From: Brucella tritici
Lineage (GTDB): Bacteria; Pseudomonadota; Alphaproteobacteria; Rhizobiales; Rhizobiaceae
Direction: 5' to 3'
Assembly (NCBI RefSeq): GCF_902825325.1
Contig: NZ_CADEAR010000004.1
Coordinates: 62,001-126,000, forward strand
DNA: 64,000 nucleotides
Every line of letters begins with the position of its first letter. Position 1 is the stretch's first letter. This document shows, in pieces, positions 18,112-26,310 of this stretch. Made by a program: the position numbers and the translations under genes. Under the pieces are notes generated by a model that made no database searches, was not told the origin of the DNA, and saw nothing but the letters and a program-made list of their open reading frames with translations.

Positions 18112-19433
18112 CCACGCAATTAACGGAAGTGGATGGATCTTCACGGTGGTCAGTGATCCGCCGCGCGGTCCTTTGGCTTCTGTTTCTTGGCCCCTTTTTC
18201 TATCTGACCTACGGTACGGCGAACTGGTTCGCATCGCAGCAAAGTCACGTACCGAACCTTGCTTTCGAGTGGGAACACCATGTTCCCTTCATCGCGTGGA
18301 GCATCATTCCCTATTGGTCGGTCAATCTGTTCTATGCGATTGCGCTGTTCGTCAATGACAGCCCGGAACAGGTCGACCGGCTGGCAAAGCGCTATCTCAC
18401 CGCGCAGATCGTCGCTGTTCTCTGCTTTGTCGCTTTTCCGTTGACCGCAACTTTCGTAAAACCGGCAACAGCCGGGCTTCCGGGTTTCATGTTCGATGTG
18501 CTTGGCGGCTTCGACAAACCCTTCAATCAGGCGCCATCGCTGCATATTGCGCTCTTGATTATCATCTGGGACCAGATGCGCCGCATAATGGGCGACGCCA
18601 TGCGCGTGGTCTGGCATGTCTGGTGTCTGCTGATCGGTCTGTCGGTGCTCACCACCTATCAGCACCACGCGGTCGATATTCCGGCAGGCGCGTTGCTTGG
18701 CCTGTTTGCCCTATGGCTTTTTCCGCGCAGCGGTCCTTCGCCGCTCGCGGGCTTTCGTTTCAACTTTGATACGAGAGCCAAACGAATCGGTTTTTGTTAT
18801 CTGGCGGGTGCAGTCCCGTTTCTGGCTCTGGCAATCCACGGCTTGTCCATCACTGGTTATGCGATTTTCTGGCTCTGGCCCGCGACGGCACTTGCCGTCG
18901 TCGCTCTTGGCTATCTCGGTGCCGGTGCCGGCATTTTCCAGAAACAGACAGATGGATCGGTCAGCCTCGCAAGCCGCTGGCTGCTTTGGCCCTACCGGCT
19001 TTTTGCCCGACTGAACGTGCGGTTCTGGACACGCAAGCTGCCGCCGCATGTCGAACTTGCCGACGGAGTGTTTCTTGGACGGTATCCAAAACCAGCGGAG
19101 CTTTCCCCCTTTGCTGCCGTCGTTGATCTTGCCGCTGAAATGGTGCCGCCACGCCATTTGCCAAGTCATTCAATTGAATGGAAAAGCTTTGGCGCGCTTG
19201 ATCTGGTCGCGCCGTCATCCGAAACAGTGCGACTGGCATCCGATGCCGTTGAAGCTGCGCGCCATCATGGTCCGGTGCTCATCTGTTGTGCGCTTGGTTT
19301 TCAGCGCAGCGCCGCGGTTGCAGTCGCGTGGCTCGTCTCTACTGGCCGCGTCGCCAGTGTGCGTGAGGCCGAAACGCTGATCCGCTCCAAGGGCTGGCCT
19401 GTCCATCTGCATCGTGCCGAGGGGGTGGCATGA
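18108..19433 (+). CDS. ynbD: PAP2/inositolphosphotransferase-like membrane domain fused to tyrosine-type phosphatase, YnbD-like
   Basis: This is a 441-residue two-part protein. The N-terminal membrane half has a PAP2-superfamily core with PSLHIALL near residue 143 and HHAVDIPAG near 187, the two histidine motifs typical of lipid phosphatases and inositol phosphotransferases. The C-terminal part is a dual-specificity phosphatase-like domain with the C-x5-R loop CALGFQRSA near residue 394. The open frame reaches 17970, but GTG 18108 overlaps the upstream stop (GTGA) and begins right before the first membrane segment. The last four bases overlap the next gene. Likely roles are dephosphorylation or headgroup transfer on a phospholipid. 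Confidence 0.8.
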   Translation: MTTQLTEVDGSSRWSVIRRAVLWLLFLGPFFYLTYGTANWFASQQSHVPNLAFEWEHHVPFIAWSIIPYWSVNLFYAIALFVNDSPEQVDRLAKRYLTAQIVAVLCFVAFPLTATFVKPATAGLPGFMFDVLGGFDKPFNQAPSLHIALLIIIWDQMRRIMGDAMRVVWHVWCLLIGLSVLTTYQHHAVDIPAGALLGLFALWLFPRSGPSPLAGFRFNFDTRAKRIGFCYLAGAVPFLALAIHGLSITGYAIFWLWPATALAVVALGYLGAGAGIFQKQTDGSVSLASRWLLWPYRLFARLNVRFWTRKLPPHVELADGVFLGRYPKPAELSPFAAVVDLAAEMVPPRHLPSHSIEWKSFGALDLVAPSSETVRLASDAVEAARHHGPVLICCALGFQRSAAVAVAWLVSTGRVASVREAETLIRSKGWPVHLHRAEGVA

Positions 19434-19861
19434 ATTCTCCGGCAACGTCCATCGCGATTGTGTTGCGCCGCAATGCCGTTCTCGGCATCGCGGTCGCCGT
19501 CGTGCTGCTTGCGGCCGGGCCCTTCATGCGCCCGGTGCATGATCTGGCTTTCTGGCTGATCTGGCCGCTGCTGTTGGCGAGCGCATTGATCGTGCTGGGT
19601 ATTGCAGCGCATCTTCTGTTCGATGCTGCGCTTTTCAAGCTGATCGCCGGTTCCGGTGAAACGGGATTGGGTGAGGTAGATAGCATTCTTGAGCGCATGG
19701 GTTTGCGCTCCAATGACGGCACGGTCCGTCCACTTGCGAAAAGGATGGAAGGCTCGCGACGGATCATGGGGCGTCTGTGTTTCTTCATGGGGCTTGGTAT
19801 TGTGCTTTTCATTCTGCTGGCCACAGTGCCATTGGGGCAGCCATTAGGATGGGGGCTGTGA
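19430..19861 (+). CDS. Small membrane protein of the ynb-like locus
   Basis: This is a 143-residue protein with three or four hydrophobic segments (about residues 14-33, 40-65 and 118-140) and a short soluble loop (GSGETGLGEVDSILERMGL and following). It overlaps the ynbD-like gene by four bases and ends two bases before the plsC-like gene, so it is part of the same operon. I do not recognise a family. It may be a membrane partner or scaffold for the lipid enzymes around it. Confidence 0.65.
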   Translation: MNSPATSIAIVLRRNAVLGIAVAVVLLAAGPFMRPVHDLAFWLIWPLLLASALIVLGIAAHLLFDAALFKLIAGSGETGLGEVDSILERMGLRSNDGTVRPLAKRMEGSRRIMGRLCFFMGLGIVLFILLATVPLGQPLGWGL

Positions 19862-19862
19862 C

Positions 19863-20516
19863 ATGCGGGAACTGGTTCGCCATCAGGTGCAATCGATTTT
19901 CGGTTCGTTTCTGGCAATCCTGTCGCGCGGGATAACCGGCGTGCGACCAATCTGGAGCGGCACTGGTCCGTCGCGCAATCAGCGTATCTATTTTGCCAAC
20001 CATACAAGCCACGGCGATTTTATCCTGCTTTCCTCCTGTCTCGATCAGGAAGAACGCGCGCGCACCCGTGCTGTCGCTGGTGCCGATTATTGGCGGGGCA
20101 ACCGCGTGCGCCAGTTCATGGCGGAAGTTCTGTTGCGCACCGTGCTTGTCGAGCGCAACTGGGTGGAACGCACGCAAGACCCGATGGAAGTGATGCTGAA
20201 AGCGCTGGCCGATGGCCATTCGCTCATCATCTTTCCCGAAGGCACACGCAACATGACCGATGAAGCGCTGCTGCGCTTTCGTTCCGGCATCTATAATCTG
20301 GCGCTGTCGCGTCCTGATGTCGAGCTGGTGCCCTGCTGGATCGAAAACATGTCGCGTGTGTTGCCCAAGGGCGCAATGCTGCCGGTGCCGCTGCTGTGTC
20401 GCGTGATTTTTGGTGCGCCGGTGCAGCTTCGCGACGGCGAGGACCGCAAGGAATTTCTCGCCCGCGCTCGCCAGAGCCTTCTCGATATTCAGCCTCAGAA
20501 TGGTAATCACTCATGA
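19863..20516 (+). CDS. 1-acyl-glycerol-3-phosphate acyltransferase (PlsC family)
   Basis: This 217-residue acyltransferase carries the catalytic H-x4-D motif in NHTSHGD near residue 46 and the phosphate-binding FPEGTRN near residue 124. These are the two hallmark blocks of the PlsC family, which acylates lysophosphatidate to phosphatidate. It follows the small membrane protein by one base and overlaps the CDP-diacylglycerol synthase-like gene by four bases. In this locus it probably feeds phosphatidate to that enzyme. Confidence 0.88.
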   Translation: MRELVRHQVQSIFGSFLAILSRGITGVRPIWSGTGPSRNQRIYFANHTSHGDFILLSSCLDQEERARTRAVAGADYWRGNRVRQFMAEVLLRTVLVERNWVERTQDPMEVMLKALADGHSLIIFPEGTRNMTDEALLRFRSGIYNLALSRPDVELVPCWIENMSRVLPKGAMLPVPLLCRVIFGAPVQLRDGEDRKEFLARARQSLLDIQPQNGNHS

Positions 20517-21442
20517 GTGAAACAACCCGATTATTCCTTGGCCTCATGGGCGTTCTGATAACGGCAAGCGCCGTTGCCGGTGTTCTTTCTTGGCGCGCCC
20601 CGAAGCCGCTGTCATCCACGCTGGTCAATCTCAATGCCCGCATCAAGGCATGGTGGATCATGGTTGGCGCCATGTGCATCGCCTTCCTGTTCGGCAAGGG
20701 CGGCGTGATCGTGCTGTTTGCGCTGATCTCGTTTGCTGCGTTGCGTGAATATGCAACGCTGACGCAAACACGCCGCGCCGACCATCACGTGCTGCTCGGC
20801 ATGTTCCTGCTGGTTATCCCGGTGCAATATTATCTGATCTGGATCGACTGGTACGGGCTCTATTCCATCTTCATCCCGGTTTATTGCTTCCTCGCCATGC
20901 CGGTTCTGACAGCACTTTCCGGTGACACGTCGCGCTTTCTGGAGCGCATCAGCGAACAGCAGTGGGGCATCATGCTCTCGGTCTATTGCATCAGCCATGT
21001 GCCCGCGCTGATGACGCTGGATATTCCCGGTTTCGATGGCAAGAAGCTGCTGCTGATCGCGTTTCTGGTGGCCACGGTGCAGGGCAGCGATGTGCTGCAA
21101 TATATTTTCGGAAAGCTGTTCGGAAAATATCGGATCGCGCCCAGTATATCGCCATCCAAGACATGGGAAGGGTTTGTGGGCGGAGTGGCTGCAGCCTCAC
21201 TTCTGGGGGCAGGTCTTGCATGGCTGACGCCGTTTTCGCCGGTTCAGGCGGGTGCACTTGCTGCAACTTCCTGCATCATGGGCTTTTTCGGCGGGCTGGT
21301 CGCTTCCGCCATCAAGCGTGATCGCGGCGTGAAGGACTGGGGACACATGATTGAAGGACATGGCGGGATGCTTGACCGTGCCGACAGCCTCGTTTTTTCG
21401 GCGCCTGTCTTCTTTCACATCGTGCGTTACTTCTGGACGTGA
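20513..21442 (+). CDS. ynbB: CDP-diacylglycerol synthase (CdsA family), YnbB-like
   Basis: This 309-residue integral membrane cytidylyltransferase activates phosphatidate with CTP to form CDP-diacylglycerol. The family signature is present near residues 263-280 (SAIKRDRGVKDWGHMIEGHGG), and PSISPSKTWEGFVGG near residue 215 is also typical. About eight hydrophobic segments are visible. It is probably a second, specialised cytidylyltransferase, because it sits in the ynb-like lipid operon. It matches YnbB in the E. coli set and would feed the YnbA-like transferase. Confidence 0.87.
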   Translation: MSETTRLFLGLMGVLITASAVAGVLSWRAPKPLSSTLVNLNARIKAWWIMVGAMCIAFLFGKGGVIVLFALISFAALREYATLTQTRRADHHVLLGMFLLVIPVQYYLIWIDWYGLYSIFIPVYCFLAMPVLTALSGDTSRFLERISEQQWGIMLSVYCISHVPALMTLDIPGFDGKKLLLIAFLVATVQGSDVLQYIFGKLFGKYRIAPSISPSKTWEGFVGGVAAASLLGAGLAWLTPFSPVQAGALAATSCIMGFFGGLVASAIKRDRGVKDWGHMIEGHGGMLDRADSLVFSAPVFFHIVRYFWT

Positions 21443-21454
21443 GACGATGTCCTG

Positions 21455-22519
21455 TCAGGGGAGTTTCAAAGTGATGAACTGCGAAACCTGACTGTGGTTG
21501 AAGTTGTTGTCGGAAGCGAGGATCAGCGTTTTCTTGCCGTCAACCATCGGCCCGAAGGTGACGGCCTCGATATTGTCGATGTCGAGGCCGAAATCGCCTT
21601 CGTTGAGCTGGAGGAGAAGTTTCTTGCCGAGCGGTGCCACCGACTGATTGGCCAGTGAGGGCACATTCTTCACATTGCTGGTGCAGTCGAAGGATGCGCG
21701 GTAAAGCGAAATGCGATTGCCCACGCCCATGGCGAAGGAGCGCTCGACAGTGAGGAGATCGTTTCCGTCGGCAATGAATTCCGACAGGCCGTTATCGTTC
21801 CAGAAGGGCGGCAGCGTCGCCTTGGTGAAGATCGGGTCGGTGTCATAGGCAAATTCTGCCGTCACATTGCTCGAGGCAAGGTCAAAGGCGATGATGCGTG
21901 AACGGCTGCCGTGGTCGAGCGTCGCCTTGTCTCCATCCTGTATCAGGGCGTTTTCCGTTCCCGCCAGAAGCGTCTTTCCGTCCGGTGTGATGGTCAGGCT
22001 TTCAAAAGACAGATTGTTGCGGATGCCGCGTGTCTTGCTCTCGTCGGGGATGTAGGCTTCCGGCAAAGCAAATTCGCGAATGAAGCTGCCGTTGGTCTTT
22101 GCTTCGCCGATAAAAGGCCTGCCATTCCTATCGCCTTCGCTCGACCAGTAGAGCGTGCCTGTCTCCCCGTTGAAACGGATGCTTTCAGGGTCCACATCCT
22201 TCAGTCCAAATGGTTTGCCGGCCTTGTCCAGAAGCGTGACAGTTTCCAGAATATCAAGGCTTTGCACGCCGGAACCGTCGATGGCGAGCTTGAGCTTGTA
22301 GAAGCGCGCAGGTGCGTTTTCCGAGCGGTCGTCGGAAATGGCGTAATAGACATCCTCTCGCGGATCGTAATCGAGGCCGGAAATTCCACCGAATTCAATG
22401 CCGCCAATTTTTAAGCCGGTCGGCAGCGTGATAGCGCCGATAAGTTCCGGCTTCTGCATTTCCTGTGCTGAGGCGCTGGTGGCGAGGGCAAGAAACAGTG
22501 CAACAAAAGGTGCTTTCAT
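21455..22519 (-). CDS. Secreted esterase-like phytase-family protein
   Basis: This is an exported protein of about 354 residues belonging to the family annotated as esterase-like activity of phytase, a beta-propeller fold. The signal peptide MKAPFVALFLALATSASAQ supports the ATG at 22519 over an in-frame GTG ten codons upstream. Typical segments are GGISGLDYDPREDVYYAISDDRS, DPESIRFN, WSSEG, RNNLSFESLTITPDGKTL, NDNGLSEF and NIEAVTFGP. Its substrate is not known, and family members are mostly uncharacterised. It converges with the ynbB-like gene, 12 bases apart, and I see no terminator between them. Confidence 0.82.
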   Translation of the reverse strand: MKAPFVALFLALATSASAQEMQKPELIGAITLPTGLKIGGIEFGGISGLDYDPREDVYYAISDDRSENAPARFYKLKLAIDGSGVQSLDILETVTLLDKAGKPFGLKDVDPESIRFNGETGTLYWSSEGDRNGRPFIGEAKTNGSFIREFALPEAYIPDESKTRGIRNNLSFESLTITPDGKTLLAGTENALIQDGDKATLDHGSRSRIIAFDLASSNVTAEFAYDTDPIFTKATLPPFWNDNGLSEFIADGNDLLTVERSFAMGVGNRISLYRASFDCTSNVKNVPSLANQSVAPLGKKLLLQLNEGDFGLDIDNIEAVTFGPMVDGKKTLILASDNNFNHSQVSQFITLKLP

Positions 22520-22589
22520 GACGGATATCCGTTCGATCAGGAAAGTCACCGGATAGCTGTTCTGTTTGACAGGACGATGAAAGCCGGTC

Positions 22590-23309
22590 TCATACCCTGT
22601 CGGCGGTGCGTGTCGGTTCTTCCCTGTCGATCAGATGGGAAGGGGCAGCAAATTGCAGCAGCCTGTTCTTGTTCGTGATCTTGATCGCGGAGGCCTGCAC
22701 GCTGACGCCATGCGAGCCAAGCGTCGCAAAATTGCGCGACAGGTTTTCCGGCGTCATGCCGAGATAAGCGGCAAGCGTCCGTTTTTCATAAGGGATCATC
22801 ACGACCTCCGCGCCGTTGTTCAACAGCGATTCCTTGACGATCCAGTTGGCGAGGCGCTGCACACTGCTTCGAAGCTTCTGTGCCTTCAGTTCCTTGACCA
22901 GACGGCGATAGGAGCGTGCGGTTTCAAAAACGACGGCGCGCATGAAGCCTAGATCCTCGCTCATCAAATCCCGGACAAGGCTGGAGGGCACCATCAACAC
23001 GCGGGTGGGCGTCAGTGTCTGCGCAGTCTGCAGGCACACGTCGTCATTGAGAACCGCGGCGAGAATGAAAATATCGTCGTTGCGCAATATCTCCAGCGCG
23101 GTTTCGCCGTCATCCGATTTCGCCGACATCAGCACGAGGCCATCGAGGATCGCGAACAGAAAGTCCGCAGGCTCGTCCTCCTTGATCAAGGTCGTGCGCG
23201 GTGGAAATGACTGCACGAAGCTCGGACGCATGATCCGCTCGAATGTGGCATCTGCCATATCCATGAAAAGCGGCAGATTTCTCAGCGCGTCGATATCTTC
23301 CTTCCGCAT
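22590..23309 (-). CDS. narR: Crp/Fnr-family regulator of nitrate respiration, NarR-type
   Basis: This 239-residue regulator has an N-terminal cyclic-nucleotide-binding-like beta-roll and a C-terminal helix-turn-helix (RTLAAYLGMTPENLSRNFATL, about residues 177-197). It has a single cysteine, so it cannot hold the four-cysteine iron-sulphur cluster of FNR. That fits the NarR/DNR/NnrR branches that sense nitrate, nitrite or NO. It is divergent from narK-narGHJI with two perfect FNR-type boxes in between, which is the arrangement expected for NarR. AGGGAGG lies upstream of the ATG. The NarR label rests on synteny and the missing cysteines; a DNR-like NO sensor is the alternative. Confidence 0.8.
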   Translation of the reverse strand: MRKEDIDALRNLPLFMDMADATFERIMRPSFVQSFPPRTTLIKEDEPADFLFAILDGLVLMSAKSDDGETALEILRNDDIFILAAVLNDDVCLQTAQTLTPTRVLMVPSSLVRDLMSEDLGFMRAVVFETARSYRRLVKELKAQKLRSSVQRLANWIVKESLLNNGAEVVMIPYEKRTLAAYLGMTPENLSRNFATLGSHGVSVQASAIKITNKNRLLQFAAPSHLIDREEPTRTADRV

Positions 23310-23352
23310 TAAACCTCCCTCTTAGGATCAAGTTTTTGTTGGCCTATTATGC

Positions 23353-23366
23353 TTGATTAATATCAA
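23353..23366. promoter_or_regulatory. FNR/NarR-type box 1
   Basis: TTGATTAATATCAA matches the TTGAT-N4-ATCAA consensus perfectly. Its centre is about 50 bases upstream of the regulator's start codon on the minus strand and about 190 bases upstream of narK. At that distance it could mediate autoregulation of the regulator gene. Confidence 0.8.
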
Positions 23367-23464
23367 TTAGGCAATGCGTATTAATCAATACTTCAGACAA
23401 ACTAAATCTATTTTTGGCGTTAACTCACGAATATCCTAAATTCAACTTGAATAGTCCGGCGATA

Positions 23465-23478
23465 TTGATCTTAATCAA
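23465..23478. promoter_or_regulatory. FNR/NarR-type box 2, narK promoter
   Basis: TTGATCTTAATCAA is a second perfect TTGAT-N4-ATCAA box. Its centre is about 77 bases upstream of the narK ATG. If it acts at the usual -41.5 position, transcription would begin near 23513 and leave a leader of about 36 bases. It is the likely activator site for the whole narKGHJI operon. Confidence 0.82.
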
Positions 23479-23548
23479 TGTATTCATCTGAAAGTCGACG
23501 CATAAGTGCAAGCGAAACCTTCCATGGTATTCAATTCGGAGTACGCCT

Positions 23549-26287
23549 ATGCAACATGTCGCAGGGGAAAATCCCAGGGCGCAGACTACCGCGCTGGCGA
23601 TGAGTACGACCGCATTCACAGTCTGTTTTGCGGTCTGGACCATCTTCGCAATCATCGGCATTGAAATTCGATCCGAGCTTGGCCTGAGCGAAACGCAGTT
23701 CGGCCTGCTCGTCGGTACGCCTATTCTGACCGGGTCGCTGATCCGTGTCATCCTGGGCATCTGGGCGGATCGCTATGGTGGCCGCGCCATCTTCACGCTG
23801 ACCATGCTGGTCTCGGCGGTTGCCACCTGGCTTCTGACCTATGCCACCACCTACCCGCAGATGCTGATTGCAGCACTCGGCGTCGGCGTGGCGGGCGGGT
23901 CGTTCTCGGTCGGTGTTGCCTATGTCTCGCGCTGGTATCCGCCTGAAAAGCAGGGCGTGGCGCTCGGCATTTTCGGCGCGGGCAATGTTGGCTCGGCGGT
24001 GACGAAGTTTTTTGCGCCAATGGTCATGGTCGCATTCGGCTGGCATGCGGTTGCCGAAATCTGGGCGGCCGCGATGGTCGTCATGGCACTGATCTTCTAC
24101 TTCACCACGAGCGACGATCCGGTTCTGGTCGAGCGTCGGCGCACAGGTGAAAAGCCAGCCAGCACGTTGATGGAGCTGGAACCGCTCAAGAACGTGCAGG
24201 TCTGGCGTTTCTCGCTTTACTATTTCTTCGTCTTCGGCGCTTTCGTGGCTCTCGCGTTGTGGCTGCCGCAGTATCTGATCCATGTCTATGGCGTCGATAT
24301 CCGTCTGGCGGGCATCATCGCGGCGTTCTTCTCTGTCCCGGCCAGCCTTTTCCGCGCCTATGGCGGGCATCTTTCGGATGTCTATGGCGCGCGCCGGGTC
24401 ATGTACTGGACCTTCGCCGTTTCGCTGGTCGCGACATTCGTATTGTCCTATCCACCAACGGATTACGTCATCCAGAGCGATAACGGTCCGCTTGCTTTCC
24501 ATGCCGAAATGGGTGTGATCGGCTTCACCATCACCGTCTTCATTCTCGGCTTCTTCATGGCCTTGGGCAAGGCCGCCGTCTTCAAGCATATTCCGGTCTA
24601 TTATCCGGGCAATGTCGGCTCCGTCGGCGGTCTGGTGGGCATGATCGGCGGTCTTGGCGGCTTCATCCTGCCGATCCTGTTCGGCGTGCTTCTGGACCAG
24701 ACCGGCCTCTGGACAAGCTGCTTCATGCTGCTCTTCGTCATCGTCGCGGTTTCCTTTGCGTGGATGCATGTCTCGATCCGCCAGATGGAGCGTGCAGCCG
24801 AAGGCAAGACGACGGAAGAGCTTCCGCCCTTTGCCGAACTGCAGGGGCTCAAGAAGGCCGAAGTCAAACCTGCAAAGGGCGATTCTGTTCTCACCGACTG
24901 GCGTCCGGACGATCCGACCTTCTGGGAACAGAAGGGAAGGAAGATCGCCAAGCGCAACCTGTGGCTTTCGATCCCGGCACTTCTCCTATCCTTCGCCATC
25001 TGGCAGGTCTGGTCCGTGGTGGTGGCAAAGCTGCCGCTGGTGGGTTACCAGTTCACGACCGACCAGCTATTCTGGCTGGCGGCGCTCCCCGGCATCTCGG
25101 GCGCGACCTTCCGCATCTTCTATTCCTTCATGGTGCCGATCTTCGGCGGCCGCCTTTGGACCACACTGACCACCTGGTCGCTGGTCATTCCGGCCATCGG
25201 TATCGGCTATGCCGTGCAGAATCCGAATACGCCTTACTTCATCTTCCTGCTGTTGGCGCTCTGCTGTGGCTTCGGTGGCGGCAACTTTGCCTCCTCCATG
25301 TCCAACATCTCGTTCTTCTTCCCGAAGCATGAGAAGGGCAATGCGGCGGCGCTCAATGCTGGCCTCGGCAATCTCGGCGTCAGCGTCGTGCAGTTCGTCG
25401 TTCCGCTCGTCATCACTGCCGGTATCTTCGGCAAGCTTGGCGGTGATCCGGCAATGGTCGCGACCGCATCAGGCGAAGCCCCGCTCTGGCTCCAGAACGC
25501 CGGCTTCATCTTCGTGCCGTTCATCGTCATCACTGCTTTCGCCAACTGGTTCGGCATGAACGATATCGCCTCGGCCAAAGCATCGTTTGCCGATCAGGCC
25601 GTGATTTTCCGCCGCAAGCACAACTGGATTATGTGCTGGCTTTACACCGGCACGTTCGGTTCGTTCATCGGCTATTCGGCTGGCTTCCCGCTGCTCACCA
25701 ACATCCTGTTCCCCGAGGTCAATGCGCTTCAGTTCGCCTTCCTTGGACCTTTGGTCGGCGCGCTGTCGCGGTCGGGTTCGGGCTGGCTTGCCGATAAATA
25801 CGGCGGCGGGCGCGTGACCATCTGGGCCTTCGTCCTGATGATGATCGGCGTGGCAGGCGTGCTGTATTTCGTCGGTATCAAGGATCAGCCGAATGCTTTC
25901 TGGGGCTTCTTTGCTTCCTTCGTGCTGCTGTTCTTCGCAACCGGTATCGGCAATGCCTCCACCTTCCAGATGATCCCGGCGATCATGTCGAAGGAAATGG
26001 TGCGGCTGATGCCTAATGCCAGCCCGGAAGAACGCCGTCATGAAGCGGACAAGGAATCTGCGGCCATCACCGGCTTCACCTCGGCCATTGCTGCCTTCGG
26101 CGCCTTCTTCATCCCGAAGGGCTACGGCACCTCGATCAGCATGACCGGCGGACCGGAAGCAGCACTCTGGGCCTTCCTGATCTTCTACGTGACCTGTCTC
26201 ATTATCACCTGGGGCGTCTACACCCGAAAAGGCGGTCTGCTTTATGACGTCGAGCGCCGCAACAAGACAGCCGCTGCTGCTGCCTGA
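23549..26287 (+). CDS. narK: Nitrate/nitrite transporter, NarK1-NarK2 type fusion
   Basis: This is a 912-residue protein with two complete major-facilitator domains, about 1-410 and 470-905, joined by a charged linker (around ERAAEGKTTEELPPF to PTFWEQKGRK). Such fusions are known in Paracoccus and other alphaproteobacteria, where one half works as a nitrate/proton symporter and the other as a nitrate/nitrite antiporter. MFS loop motifs such as DRYGGR in the first half and DKYGGGR in the second are visible. It is first in the nar operon, 23 bases before narG, and carries nitrate in and nitrite out for the membrane nitrate reductase. Confidence 0.95.
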   Translation: MQHVAGENPRAQTTALAMSTTAFTVCFAVWTIFAIIGIEIRSELGLSETQFGLLVGTPILTGSLIRVILGIWADRYGGRAIFTLTMLVSAVATWLLTYATTYPQMLIAALGVGVAGGSFSVGVAYVSRWYPPEKQGVALGIFGAGNVGSAVTKFFAPMVMVAFGWHAVAEIWAAAMVVMALIFYFTTSDDPVLVERRRTGEKPASTLMELEPLKNVQVWRFSLYYFFVFGAFVALALWLPQYLIHVYGVDIRLAGIIAAFFSVPASLFRAYGGHLSDVYGARRVMYWTFAVSLVATFVLSYPPTDYVIQSDNGPLAFHAEMGVIGFTITVFILGFFMALGKAAVFKHIPVYYPGNVGSVGGLVGMIGGLGGFILPILFGVLLDQTGLWTSCFMLLFVIVAVSFAWMHVSIRQMERAAEGKTTEELPPFAELQGLKKAEVKPAKGDSVLTDWRPDDPTFWEQKGRKIAKRNLWLSIPALLLSFAIWQVWSVVVAKLPLVGYQFTTDQLFWLAALPGISGATFRIFYSFMVPIFGGRLWTTLTTWSLVIPAIGIGYAVQNPNTPYFIFLLLALCCGFGGGNFASSMSNISFFFPKHEKGNAAALNAGLGNLGVSVVQFVVPLVITAGIFGKLGGDPAMVATASGEAPLWLQNAGFIFVPFIVITAFANWFGMNDIASAKASFADQAVIFRRKHNWIMCWLYTGTFGSFIGYSAGFPLLTNILFPEVNALQFAFLGPLVGALSRSGSGWLADKYGGGRVTIWAFVLMMIGVAGVLYFVGIKDQPNAFWGFFASFVLLFFATGIGNASTFQMIPAIMSKEMVRLMPNASPEERRHEADKESAAITGFTSAIAAFGAFFIPKGYGTSISMTGGPEAALWAFLIFYVTCLIITWGVYTRKGGLLYDVERRNKTAAAAA

Positions 26288-26310
26288 AGAAATAAAGTGA
26301 GGATAAAATC

